DNA from: Microstegium vimineum
Taxonomy: Eukaryota; Streptophyta; Magnoliopsida; Poales; Poaceae
Assembly: GCA_022036555.1 (NCBI GenBank)
Contig: CM039129.1
Coordinates: 23,345,305-23,409,304, forward strand
DNA length: 64,000 bases
Direction of reading: 5' to 3'
Positions within the stretch are counted from its first letter, which is position 1. Every line of letters starts with the position of its first letter. The notes beneath the pieces were generated by a model, which was not told where the DNA came from, ran no database searches, and saw nothing but the letters and a program-made list of their open reading frames with translations. Made by a program: the position numbers and the translations under genes. This document shows, piece by piece, positions 48,050-59,712 of this stretch.

Positions 48050-48828
48050 AAAAATCTAATGCTACTAGCGTTGCAATACAAACTATGCATGCGTGGAAAT
48101 ATGTCTTCCGCAACAAATACAAGTTCGTGGAAAATAGTACTATTACAGCGTGATGATGGCCATTGCAATAACATATATTTTGCAACTCTCAAAACTATGT
48201 GGCAAATACTACTATTGCCATGGCAAGAAAGGCGAGACAATAACATATATACCTTTCACAACAAATTGGAAATCATGGCAAATGATACTCTAGCAACGAC
48301 GACTATAGCGTTGCATCTGCAAATATTGCCACGACCAGACGGATGTGGAAAGAACATCATTAAGCAACCAAATTGTAGCGTCGCATAATGCCTTTCTTGC
48401 CACATGATCAATCGTTGCATGTAGTACCACTTGCAACTGAGGCAAATGTGGCAATTTCTTATATTGCCACGACCACGAAGGTTGCAGCAATATCCTATTG
48501 CCATGCTTGGCAACCAAATAGTATCGTCGCACAATGCCATTCTTTCCACACGATCGATCGTTGCATGCACTACCACTTGCAAGTGAGGCAGGCGTGGCAA
48601 TTTCTTATATTGCCACGGCCATGAAGGTTGCAGCAATGTCATGTTGCCATGGTTGACAATGACCTATTATGGTGACCAAAAACTCAAGTACTAGCAACGA
48701 CAAACTATCAACGGTTACAATATCTTATTGCAACATGACTTATTGCAACCGTTGGCAACAAACGCGATTTGGTTGTCACATCCTACTTTGGCAACTATTG
48801 GCACAAATTATGACCATCTTTTACATAG
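48050..48828. repeat. Right subterminal repeats of the CACTA element, with a 146-bp tandem repeat
   Basis: Dense GTTGCAA, TTGCCAC and TGGCAA motifs through the whole stretch mirror the left end. Within it a 146-base unit is repeated: GCGTCGCATAATGCC near 48378 matches TCGTCGCACAATGCC near 48524, and the phrase GTGGCAATTTCTTATATTGC occurs in both units. The ORFs seen here on both strands come from the repeat. Confidence 0.75.
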
Positions 48829-48830
48829 CT

Positions 48831-49375
48831 AAAATGGTTCCACTAATCCAAGGATCAAGGATAAAACAAACACATCATGAGCATTCTTTATCAAATAACT
48901 AGTTCCACATGTCCATGAGTGTTTGAGTGCAGGAATGAACAAATGGAGCAAAGGAGAGCCATATGGGACCACCATGCTCTCTCCTCTTGACCATGATCCA
49001 AGAGAGGCACTCTAGAGTAGAATCCATCCATTGGATCACTGTGTGTTTCCTCTCAACGGCTCACAAGCGAAGCACGTGGATCCATGGACCCACACCAAGG
49101 AGATAAACATGACAAAATACCTCAGAACCAACATCCAACACCCATGACGAGTGGGACCAGCACCAGGAAGCAGAGGAGGACCAGAACCCCCAAGGGGGGA
49201 TTCGGCCAAACCTCAAGAAGGCCCAAATGGGTCCCACTCAGTCCCTGACTGGTGGGACCCCATCTAAGGAGGCAGGGGAGGGCCCACTGGCCATAGGGGC
49301 ATTCGGCCGAATGCCCCCTAAGTCGGTTGGGCTCCCTCCAACCGCCATAGCTTCTCCCCACGTGTTGGATCACAA
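48831..49375. other. Stretch between CACTA and Tat elements, probably LTR debris
   Basis: No gene. The right half is GC-rich with GGGGGATTCGGCC and a perfect 22-base palindrome at 49296-49317 (GGGGCATTCGG and its mirror). It ends CACAA, the presumed left target site of the Tat LTR. Confidence 0.45.
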
Positions 49376-50472
49376 TGTTGACACCGTTTTTCGACACGTG
49401 TCAAATGGACTAAGGCTTGACTGGTCAGTTGCCGTTCTCCATCGGCATCGAGAGAATTTTTGGGCCGAGGTTGCCGATGGGAGAAGTGCTGCGGGAAGAC
49501 CAAGTGCGTTGCCGATGGAAGCTGATGAGCTTTGCCGACAAATTGATTGGTGAAGTCTTACTAAAACTGATTGCTGATGAAAAGGCATTGCCGATGGCTT
49601 GCCGATTGCCGATGGGAGATGGTTGCCGATTGCCGATAAGGGCTCATTGCTGATTGCCGATAGAGGGTGGTTGCCGATTGCCGATGAAGAAATGCTGCCG
49701 ATTGCCGATCAGGAAAACGTTGCCGATGCCGATGGGCATGACTTAGCACTTAGCGGCAGCAAAGGATTACAAGTGGCCAAAGAAGGAAGGTGCGGATTGA
49801 AGGGGTCTGCCAATGGAAAGTTTCCATCGAAAAGAAGTATAAGGAAACTGGTGTTTTGAACTAGTATTATTATAGTAGTTTGAGTCCGACTCTTGCATGG
49901 GTCGTTTATTTTCCTTTAAAATAGGTGTGTTTGTTTAGGAAATAAATATTGTTATCCGGCTCCTGCGCAAGTCAGTTTCCTTAGAAGTAGGAGTTTGTTT
50001 TAGAAAGGATATGTGTCGTGTCTTTGTACAACTCTCCATGCGGGAGTATAAATATGTGCCCGAGGGCTATGGAATATACAATCCAATTCAAAACCAAACC
50101 AATTTTATCTTATTCTACTTTTTATCGCAATTTACCCTTTTACTGCATTAGCTGTAGTTATTAATGAGTTCTTCAAGCTTTCGACGGGCTGCATCACCCT
50201 GATCTCCGTCAAATCCTTGCTAGTTCTGTGTGGGAGTACCTCTGAGCTTTGGCAATCCGGGCGCATCGCTGTTTGCCTCGTTCAGCTCTACTCTAGTTAT
50301 CCTTGATCAATCTGAGCCTTGACGTCCGGGCGCATCGCTGTCGTCTCGTTAAGTTTTTCATAGTTATCATCCTTGTCGATTGATTGGTCAAATCGACTGG
50401 CACGCCTCCGGAATACCGAGCTTTGGGTAATAGCCCCAGGTGTTCACATATCTGACGCTTTTTGTGTCAACA
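49376..50472 (+). repeat. 5' LTR of the Tat-type element (1097 bp)
   Basis: Begins TGTTGACAC and ends GTGTCAACA, a perfect 9-base terminal inverted pair. GCCGAT is clustered: twelve copies by my count in 49590-49733. A TATA box lies at 50047, and the primer site follows the end within a few bases. Preceded by CACAA, the expected target duplication, which cannot be confirmed without the other end. Confidence 0.9.
50047..50054 (+). promoter_or_regulatory. TATA box of the Tat LTR
   Basis: TATAAATA, about 425 bases before the LTR end, preceded by ATGCGGGAG. The position fits the start of the genomic RNA. Confidence 0.6.
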
Positions 50473-50477
50473 CCTCT

Positions 50478-50496
50478 TTTGGCACGCCCAGTGGGA
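50478..50496 (+). other. Primer binding site of the Tat-type element
   Basis: TTTGGCACGCCCAGTGGGA a few bases after the LTR end. The TTGGC...CCC..GTGGG form is usual for Tat elements; I cannot name the tRNA from memory with certainty. Confidence 0.6.
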
Positions 50497-50523
50497 CAGA
50501 TTATACAGATCTACACATTCGGC

Positions 50524-52337
50524 ATGGCTGATCACGCCGATGTCAACCAGAGGAATGTCATTGAAGTGTCTGAGGCCGATCTGAAAGATGATCAGAAGCA
50601 GTCCATGGAGCCGGCTATGGAGGAATACAAGCAGCTGTATCTCAAGTCCTTCAGCCTCAACAGGAGCGGCGAAGCAATTCAGAAGCAGGATCCGCTGTTG
50701 CCACGACAGGTCACGTTCGACGCCAACCCTGGTAAGCTGCAAGAGATGGTTAATACTGCCGTAAATCAGGCATTGATTAACCACTCCAGCGTGCTATCCA
50801 ATACTGTCTACAATGCCTTCGCACAAACATTCAAAGAAGGACATGCACCGCGGTATGTCGGTCCGGCGTATCATCAGCCTGGATTGGCATCTACAAGCCC
50901 ATCGGCGGCCCCAATAGCATCTTCCACCCCTGTGGAACCGTCTGCCGATGTGGCTACATCACCAAGACCGAACGCTGGCGATATTACCAAGCTCAACGCA
51001 AATCCGGCCGCGTCGGCAACTTCAGGACCAGCCCCCGCTAACTAGTGGGGATACGGTATGCTTCCGAATCTATATGCTGGTTCTAATCTGGTGCAGGGAG
51101 ACGGTTCAGCCTGGAGGAACTCTACGGCATCGGCAATGCAGTCACAGCCGATGGCCCATATGATGCACAACTCTGCGCCTGCTCCAACCATACAAGTGCC
51201 ATCAGACGATCTCCAAGTAATCCCCAAGATACCTCTGATGCCACCATCGGCAAGCTCTCTGCCAATGCAACACATTATAACCACTAGCAGTCAATCTCTG
51301 GTGGTGAATTCTCAATCTAGAGTGCCGGTCCCCCAGGGTAATCTGGTGATCAATTGCTCTAGAATTCAAGAGCCGCATGCTCTGGTCAGCTATCAGCCAT
51401 CGGTAAGTCATATGCCGATGCTTTATAATCCTGGATGGGTCAACCAGCCGCTGACTCAGCAGCCTAGCATGTCAATGTATCATTATGGAGGCCCAGCTTA
51501 CACTCAGAGTGGACCATCGGTATAGCAACCGATGAATGTGATGGTTCAGCCAAGTCTGCCAAGTGTGCCAAACTATCCATCGGTAAGTCAACCGATGCAT
51601 AGTGTTCAGATGACTGGTGCTGCGCCCGCGACTACTGCACATCTTCAAGAGGCGCGTCAGCCGACTCCACCAGTCGACAATCAGCCAATGAGTCGGCAAG
51701 AGCAGGACGCGTACTGGGTCGGTAAGATTGCTGAAGTCATGAAAGAGCAATTCGGCATCAGACCCAAGGTCAACACATACTCCTATCGGACTCCGTACCC
51801 TCCTGCATATGACTTGATTCCTCTTCCAAATCGGTACAAGGTGCCCGATTTTACCAAGTTCTCTGGCCAGGACGACACGTCAACAATGGAGCACATCAAC
51901 CGCTTCATTATCCAGTGCGGAGAAGCTGCCAGCAGGGAGGAATTAAGGGTGAGATTGTTCTCTTCATCATTGTCCGAATCGGCATTCACATGGTTCATAT
52001 CGTTGCCTCCAAATTCTATAATTACATGGGCCGATCTGGAGAGGCAATTTCACAAGTACTTCTTTGCTGGCATACATGAGAAGAAGCTTACCGATTTGGT
52101 CAAAATGAGGCAACGCAATGACGAATCGGTAGAGAGCTTTGTGCAAAGACTACGGGACGTGAAGAACAAGTGCTACAGTCTGGTGCTTGATGATCGGCAA
52201 CTGGCAGATTTGGCCTTCCAAGGGTTACTGCCGCACATCAAGGACAAGTACGCGTCCCAAGAGTTTGAGAGCCTAAGTCACCTGGTGCAGAGGATTGCCG
52301 ATCAGGATATCAAAGTCTTTGAGCCCAGGAAGACGTG
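50524..52337 (+). pseudogene. Tat gag, first part, two TAG stops
   Basis: ATG at 50524 (MADHADVNQRN) opens the frame. The first 330 codons are low in complexity, rich in Gln, Pro, Ser and Ala, and cut by TAG at 51043-51045 and 51523-51525, both where Gln would fit. The retrotransposon gag domain (51700-52330) is well preserved: YKVPDFTKFSGQDDTSTMEH, SLSESAFTWFISLPPNSI, DLERQFHKYFF and LTDLVKMRQRNDESVESFV. All pieces are in one phase. The frame is split at 52337 by a solo LTR and resumes at 56055. Gag would form cytoplasmic particles around element RNA. Confidence 0.88.
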
Positions 52338-55300
52338 TGTGACGGAACCGCCCAAATTATAAGAGATCAAGTGCTAAAGTAGCTGACTTAGCTACCACTT
52401 AAAACACTTGAGCCCATATAATCCCGGTAGTCCGGAAATCTCGAAGAATTTCTAACATCAACTCAGGATCGCGTACATTCAGGGATACACATTCAAACGA
52501 GCCACAAATCAACCGAGAATACTTAAAGTACGAAATAAGTTATTACAACACTTTGTTCCAAATAAAAGTAGTTCTTACGCCACAACACCTGTGGCCAAAT
52601 AAAACATTGTTTGAAACTGAACTTGAAGTTTTAAAAGACAGGGGTGCCCACAATGTCAGGTCCGACAACAGCAAAAGATGAGCTTGTAGAAGACCTTGCC
52701 CAAGGCCTACTCCTCTTCTCCTTCCATAGGATAGAGACAGTGCTTACAATAGCCGAAGTATACTTGGCCATCTGCAACAAACGGGATAAACCCTAAGTAC
52801 GGGAATATACTCAGCTAGACTTACCCGTCTAACTGAAAATAAAGACTCCAAGGGTATGCATGGCTGTATCTGGAGTTGGGTAAGCTTTACTTTGCGGAAA
52901 TGCTTAAATTTAAAGGAGTTCACTTTAATGATGCAGTGAGCAATCATCTTTTATCCTACTAATTATCTCTAAGTTATTGCATCTATACTAGAACACTCAC
53001 TTGAACTACACAAACAATATAGTAACATATATCCAGTTCCTTCATCAATATTTTAGTAGAACCATTAAGGTGTCACATGGAGTTGTACCGTGGTGAAGCT
53101 CAGCATAATCCCCCATATCCAGTGGGGGGGCGGCAATTCGAATCGATATACACCAGCTGGTAAGATTACCTTTAACACACGCCCATGCTTTACCCCGTCG
53201 GGTCAGCATTAGGTCACCGCTCAACAAAGTCCAGGTGGTAAACGACGTGATCTCAGAGTAGTCCACCCAATTGTAGAAAATAGATGGCCACCACAGGACA
53301 GATCGTATCTACAGTCTAGGGGGTGCTCACAGTAGGCTGAGAACCGGCCCGGACAGTGTTTACTCGGCTTCGGGGTCGATACTCACAACGGCCCCTATGT
53401 GAAAGGGTGCATTCAAAGATGTAAGAGGGCCACCATCGTGTACAAACCTACACGATCCAACGAACGGACTGCCCCCAAGTCTAAACCACTTGGTGCACTT
53501 GCCTTCCAGTTGACCGTATTTTATTACTACCATAGGTTCTTTCCACGATAGCAACTATAGCCAACCGTGATAGTATTACCCACAAGGGATAATACGAAAC
53601 ATAAAAGAAAGGTAACCATTTATTCTAAGCATGCTAAGCGGTCGCTTTTACTTTATTATTAACAGGGTAGCAAGGTAGGTAAAACAATAATCAAGGAAGG
53701 TAATGCATCAATTTGGGATTCAAACAACTCCTATCACCTAATGCATCACAATATAAAATACTCAAGTAGATTAAATTGTAAAAACTGGGAGGCTTAAGAA
53801 TGCTCCGGGGCTTGCCTTGAGAGAAGGTGGAGGGCTGGTGGTCAGGGCACTCAGGAAGGTTAGTGTCGAGCTCGTGGTACTCCTCGTACAGCTCCTGTAC
53901 CTCCTGGACTTCGGTCTCTGTGGGCTCCTGATGTTCCTCCACGGATCCTAAATGATTGCAATGCATAAATAAATAACTGAATGGTGCAGGGATGATGTTT
54001 GAAGAGGATTTAGCACACTAACAGAGATTCTAAGCATACACCCAAAAGAACTACCACAAAGCTACTAGGGCTAGAGCTACTAGCAAAAGGTAACAGGCTA
54101 TAACTTAAACAGAAACTAGCAACAAGATTTTACCAACTCTAGATATAACAAACAAGCATGGCATACAACTGAAAACAGAATAGGAAATCTTTCGACACGG
54201 GCTCGAGGCATGCAGAGGCACTCGAGGCAACTGACGGCATGACCCTCGATTACTCGAGGTCCATCCACGTCGAGCGTCGAGGTCTGAGACGGTCACCGAG
54301 TGAAGTCTTCGACGGCGGTTTTGTGCTAGCTCGGATGACTAGCCATCCACGGTGGTGTTGGTTGATGACCGACGCGACCGTGAGAGAGGGGTCAACAGGT
54401 GGTGTGTGGGAGCGCGTGGGGGGTGGCGGTGCAGCTCGGCGGTGTGACACGGCGAAGTGATCACCGGCAAAGAAAGGCTCGACGCTGGTGTGCGTGAGCA
54501 TCGTGGTGATGTGGTGAGTGCGGCTCGAGGGCTAGCTGAGCCAGAGAGGCTCTGTGGAAACCTGTCCACATGCAAGCTCCGCGGCGGCGACAATGGCGCA
54601 CGGCCAACGGTGCTGTGACGACACGGGTCGAACTGAAGCTAGAGGAACGACGTTCTCACCTCGGTTAACTCCGGCGAAGCTTCCACGAAGATGGAGGCGT
54701 CGGAGACAAGACGGCGAACGGTGAACGCTGGTTGATCGGTGCGGTGGCGACTCGGAGTCGAAGAACGGCGAAGGCGTTCCGGCGACTGGAGTGCGCGGCT
54801 GGTGAAACAGAGGCGAGCAGCGTGTGCAGGGCAAAGGCGAAGGCTAGTGCGAGAAGGATCGAGCAGAGAAGCTCGGGTGGTGGTGGAGTATTTGAGAAGG
54901 GGCGCTTGCGGTGCTCGGAGCTCTCGGCGCGAAGAAGAACAGAGAACTGCGAGCGATTGAGTGAGTGCGGATGAGTGTGGATGAGTGCGGGAGGTGGAGG
55001 AGGTATAGGCGCTCCTCTTGGCATGGTCATGGCCGACCGGCGCTGCTAGAGGGTACGTGACGCGATGGTGCGGCGGTGGTAGCGGCGCTGGCGTGTTCGC
55101 GGCGGGCGGAGCAGAGCAAGACTTGGTCGATGCGCTGTTAGCGCGGATTCGTGCTTGATTGCGAAAGAGACAAGGCAGGACGCTGATCGGACGCGGCACT
55201 GCGGCGGCGTTACTGCGAAACGACGGCGCGGTGCGCGGCTGGCAGGTCTGCGGCGGCGAAGCAGGACGTCAGCGGCGGAAAAGCGGTGCCGACTTGGTCC

Positions 55301-56049
55301 TAGCGCCGTTAACACGGATTTGAGTGAGACAGAGCGAGCGGCGACAGCGATGTCGGCGCAGTGCCGAAGCGGCGGCGATGGTGTGTTCCACTTCCGCGGT
55401 CAGGCATCGTCGGCCATGCGGCGGATGACTCCGACGTACGGCCCAGCCGCGGTCGGGTGAGTGCGCGCGAGCGTGCGCGGCACGTGCGTGCGGTCGAGCG
55501 CTCGGGAAAAGGGTCGATATCGAGGGTAGGGTCGATCGGCTGATCGAGCCTCCGACTCAGTCGAGTCTTCCGTGCGGGGTCGTTCGTCCAAGCCTCGGTT
55601 CGTAACTTCGAGGGGTCGAAGTCGAGGGATAGAAGTCGAGGGGGGTGTCGATCGACTGGCCGATCGAGCCTCTGGCTCGGTCGAGCCTCTGGCCCGGGGT
55701 CGTTCGGTCGGACCCTCGGTTCGTCACCTTTTTATCAAGCGGGGGGGGTCGAGGTCGAGGGGTGGTGCTCGGCCTGTCTCGATTCTGATTTCCTTCTCCA
55801 TTTTCTTTTATTTGATAAAACTAAGCAAGGTAACTAAACATAAACAAACCACACTTTTACTCTAAGCAAAGTAAGGTTTAACTAAACAGGTTAAACACAA
55901 GATTAAGCACAAAACACCTATTCAATTCTAGTTTTCAAAACATATAAACACGCACATGGAATGATAGCATATGCAAACATGAATGCAATGAAATGATGTG
56001 CTTAGTGGCTAATGATGATCCTAATGCAAGCTTGACACAGGGTGTCACA
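52338..56049 (-). mobile_element. Solo LTR of a Tekay-type gypsy element (3712 bp) inside Tat gag
   Basis: Starts TGTGACGGAACCGCCC and ends CAGGGTGTCACA with a perfect 5-bp target duplication ACGTG (52333-52337 and 56050-56054). Removing it rejoins the gag frame at RKT-WNKK. It shares the hairpin box (52795-52827), an ATTCGAATCGATAT block near 53133 and a GC-rich part (54240-55760) with the solo LTR at 23119. The GC-rich part gives many chance ORFs on both strands, and TCGAG/CTCGA-type repeats fill 55480-55760. Confidence 0.92.
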
Positions 56050-57903
56050 ACGTGGAACAAGAAAGTGACCTTCATCGGGAAAGAAGAAGACTCTGGATCG
56101 GATGAAGAGCTGAATGTCGATGCGGCCGAATGGGTGAAGGATAAGAAGCATGTGTCTTGTCCGTTCGGCCAAAAGGAAACTGAGAGGTTCACCTTCGACA
56201 TCACCAAGGCCGATAGGATGTTTGACTTATTGCTGCAAGAAGGGCGAATCAAGTTGGCGCCCAATCAAGTAATTCCATCAGCCGAAGAGCTCAAGAAGAT
56301 TAGGTACTGCAAGTGGCATAATGCAATCTCACACAGTACCAATGACTGCAAAGTATTCAGGCAGCAGTTGTAGTCGGAGATCGAGTCTGGGTGTATCAAG
56401 TTTGAAAACTCTAAAGTCTAGAAACCGATGAAGATAGATCAGCACCCGTTCCCAAACAATATGGTGGAGATTAGTGAAAAGACCAGAGTGCTGACATCGG
56501 AAGCTGCCAGAAGGAACTCATCGGTAGACCCTGACTACCAAGTGCCTGAGCATGACGCAAGGAGGTTTGCCAATGACGGAAAGGGTAAGAAGGTTGCCGA
56601 TGAGGGTAACAGCGCCAACAGGGCTCCTGGGGTGGTGATTACTCACAAACAGCCAAGGCGATATCATCGGCAATCACGTGAAGAACGGTATCGGCAAGAA
56701 GAAGAGGAGCATCGGGAATGGCTTCGACACAAGGACCACTGGAGGTGTCCCTTCTTCGTTCATTGCTGGGAGGAAGGCATCAAGATCCCCACTGCCGATA
56801 ACTGTCCAGAATGCAATGGGTACTACACAGCCGATCGGTCAGGTAAGAGACCTTGTTTTGATGATCAGGCGCCCAGATACGCCAGGCCGCTCAGAGAAAA
56901 CAGATCGGCACATGACCGACTAGGGGGCAAGCTCAGTGCCCATGATCGGCATGGCAGGCGTGTTGACCAGGGGGAGCTGGAGGAGATGGCCAATGCTAGA
57001 GTGCCCGACGAGGAGGTATTCTCCAGAGATCCCAACATCAGAAGAAGTGCCGATGCAAGCGGTGGGAAGCAGCACCAACCTGTCTGGAAGACCAAGCTTC
57101 CTCCGTGGTGCCCAAAGGGACTGACCAAGACCCAGAAGAGGAGGATTCAGCGCCAGCGCCGCGACGACCTATATGACACTGCAGAACCCTCGGGAGAGAT
57201 GCAATGGAGGCCGAAGCGTAAGGACAGGGACCCATCGGCAGATATAAACATGGTTGTCATGTTGCCGATGGAGTTCATGGCGCCCGTCAGCGATGATGAA
57301 GAGGCCGCCGATATGGCGCAGTTGGTACTGGATCCAATGACAGCCATCTTATAAAAGCCTGCCGAAGACGAGAGGCAACACCTAAGGGCTCTGTTTGTCA
57401 CCGGCAAAGTGGATGGTCAGCCGATGACCAATATGCTAGTGGATGGTGGCACGTCAATCAATATAATGCCCTATGTCGTGTTCAGAAAGCTTGGCAAAGG
57501 TGATCAGGACTTGGTCGAGACCAACATGAAGCTCAAGGACTTCGAAGGCAATGTGTCAACCGCCATGGGAGCCATATGTGTTGACCTAACCATCGGCAGT
57601 AAGACTTTGCCGACAACGTTCTTTGTAATCAGCGGCAAAGGCACTTACAACTTGCTTCTCGGGAGGGATTGGATCCATGCTAATTTCTGTATCCCCTCTA
57701 CTATGCATCAAAGCCTAGTACAGTGGATCGAAGACAGAATTGAGGTCGTCCGCGGTGAGGCCCCATCTACTGTTGCATCGGCAGAGTTGGATACTTATGA
57801 GCAGACCAGGTGCATATCCGGCGAAGCCTGGGACAAGGAGTTCCTCAAAGTTGCCGATTACCGCATCAAGCCAATCCAAGCAGTCGGTCCTGAGGAGTCT
57901 TAA
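56050..57903 (+). pseudogene. Tat gag C-terminus and aspartic protease, three stops
   Basis: Same phase as the first gag part. TAG at 56371-56373 and 56419-56421 and TAA at 57352-57354 interrupt it, each where Gln is plausible. A knuckle of the C-x2-H-x4-H-x4-C form (CKWHNAISHSTNDC) ends the first segment. A second Cys-rich region (CPFFVHCWEEG...NCPEC) lies near 56748-56815, followed by an Arg-rich, basic stretch (KTQKRRIQRQRRDDL). The protease follows from 57400: MLVDGGTSINIMPY with DGG rather than DSG or DTG at the active site, then LLLGRDWIH. The frame ends at TAA 57901, after which pol continues in another phase. Confidence 0.85.
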
Positions 57904-57929
57904 TGGATTAGTTCGCCGATGACGGAAAA

Positions 57930-59108
57930 TTGGGGCAGGGCTTTACGTCTGCCGATGACTTGCTCGAGATCGACATCGGCGATGGTAGTAAACCTAGGCC
58001 TACTTTTATTAGTGCTAAGTTAGATTCCCAATGTAAGCAACAGTTAACCGATTTGTTGAAAGAGAATAAAGATTGTTTTGCTTGGGATTATACAGAGATG
58101 CCTGGTTTAGACTGATCGATAGTTGAACATCGGTTACCCATCAAGTCTAGTTTCCAGCCACATCGGCAGCCGGCCCACCGATGCAATCCTACTATCTTAC
58201 CCGATATTAAGGCTGAGATTACTAAGTTAATTGAAGCTGGATTCATTCGGCAATGTCGATATGCCGATTGGATCTCTAATGTGGTTCCTGTGTATAAAAA
58301 GAATGGAAAACTTCGTGTTTGCATTGATTTCAGGATTCTGAACAAGGCTACGCCAATGGATGGCTATCCGATGCCCGTTGCCGATCTGCTGATCGATGCT
58401 GCTGCTGGACATCAAATTATTAGCTTCATGGATGGTAATGCTGGGTATAATCAAATATTCATGGCTGAAGAAGACATATCCAAGACTGCTTTCCGATGTC
58501 CAGGTCACGTTGGTTTGTTTGAGTGGGTAGTCATGACTTTTGGCTTGAAGAATGCCGGTGCTACTTATCAGAGAGCAATGAATTTCATCTTTCATAAGTA
58601 CATCAGCACAATAGTCGAAATCTACATCGATGACGTGGTGGTTAAATCCGGAGATTTCAAGAAGCATCTTGCCGATTTGCGGAAAATATTGGAGTGCACC
58701 AGGGAGCATGGGTTAAAGATGAATCCTAACAAGTGTGCATTTGGCGTATCGGCAGGACAGTTTCTGGGTTTCATGGTGCATCAAAGAGGCATTGAAATCG
58801 GCAGAAAGTCTATCGATGCAATTAACAAGGTGGTTGCTCCTGCCAACAAAACCGAGTTGCAGTCTCTGATCGGCAAGATTAATTTCATTAGAAGATTTAT
58901 ATCCAATCTGTCTGGTAAGATTAAATCTTTTAGTCCTCTGTTAAAGTTGAAAGCCGATCAAGAGTTTATATGGAGAGAAGAGCAGCAGTCAGCCTTAGAA
59001 GAGATTAAAAGATACTTGGTAAATCCTCCAGTCTTAGTTCCACCTCAACACGGAAGCCTTTCAGGTTATATTTGTCTGCCGATGACGGTGTTATCGGATC
59101 AGCCTTAA
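57930..59108 (+). pseudogene. Tat reverse transcriptase, one TGA
   Basis: Frame 3. The RT lead-in (LLKENKDCFAWDYTEMPGLD) meets TGA at 58113-58115, where Arg would fit. The domain goes on: FIRQCRYADWISNVVPVYKK, VCIDFRILNKATPMDGYPMP, GNAGYNQIFMAEEDISKTAF, MTFGLKNAGATYQRAMN, and the catalytic YIDDVVVKS near 58625. The connection part includes FLGFMVHQRGIEIG and LIGKINFIRRFISN. The frame passes to the next by a shift within 59072-59108. It is more intact than the Tekay and Sirevirus RTs in this window. Confidence 0.92.
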
Positions 59109-59704
59109 TTCAAGAGTTTGAGGGGAAAGAGCGTGTAATATATTACCTGAGCAGAAGATTGGTGGATGCTGAAACCAGGTATTCGGCCATAGAAAGATTG
59201 TGCTTATGTTTATACTTCTCTTGCATTAAATTAAGACATTATTTACTGTCGGCCGAATGCACTGTTGTCTGCAAAGATGATGTGGTCAAGTACATGCTGT
59301 CAATGCCGATTTTGAGTGGACGAATCGGTAAGTGGATTTTGGCACTATCAGAGTTTGACCTAAGGTATGAATCGGCTAAGGCTGTTAAGGGTCAGGTGAT
59401 GGCCGATTTTGTTACTCAGCACTGCAATGTGGTGAGCTTTGTTGAAATTGCTCCTTGGGCTCTATTCTTTGATGGGTCTACATGTAAGGGTGGAGCAGGT
59501 ATCGGTATTCTCTTGATTTCACCCCGAGGACAGAGGTACGAGATTTCCTTGCCGATTGTTGCTACTTCAACAAACAATCAGGCTGAATACCAGGCTTTAC
59601 TTAAGGGATTGGAGTTACTTAGGGAAGTGCATGCCGATGCTGTTGAAATCTTTGGCGATTCTATGTTGGTGATTAACCAATTGATCGGGACGTACGAGTG
59701 CTGA
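59072..59704 (+). pseudogene. Tat RNase H and second (archaeal-type) RNase H
   Basis: The first RNase H (IGSALIQEFEGKERVIYYLS, TRYSAIERLCLCLYF) is followed by a second domain with its own catalytic set: Asp in WALFFDGSTCKGGAGIG, Glu in NNQAEYQALLKGL and Asp in VEIFGDSMLVINQLIG. A doubled RNase H is a mark of the Tat lineage; the second is thought to have replaced the first in function. The frame ends at TGA 59702-59704, where Arg would fit, and integrase follows in another phase. Confidence 0.9.
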
Positions 59705-59712
59705 AGTGAAGT

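Larger units (their letters stand above)
32326..48830 (+). mobile_element. CACTA (En/Spm) DNA transposon, about 16.5 kb, decayed
   Basis: Both ends carry dense short motifs (GTTGCAA, TTGCCAC and their complements) over several hundred bases, as subterminal repeats of CACTA elements do. Between them lie a tnp2-type transposase gene and a Ptta/En/Spm-type second gene, both on the plus strand, and a spliced antisense gene. The terminal CACTA is not intact: the left end is near TACTACTAAG (32326) and the right end near CATCTTTTACATAG (48828), so both borders are approximate and no 3-bp target duplication is shown. A 1240-bp solo LTR is nested inside (33327-34566). Confidence 0.82.

Noticed and set aside
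48059..48642. ORFs of 80-128 codons with repeated His/Cys/Trp
   Set aside because: Products of the CACTA subterminal repeats read in several frames.
49590..49733. Possible CRISPR-like array of short repeats
   Set aside because: Units are only six bases with irregular spacing, in a plant retrotransposon LTR; no CRISPR biology applies.
54105..55865. Cluster of ORFs up to 186 codons in both strands
   Set aside because: GC-rich part of the solo LTR inside Tat gag, with frames that overlap in both strands and no motif.
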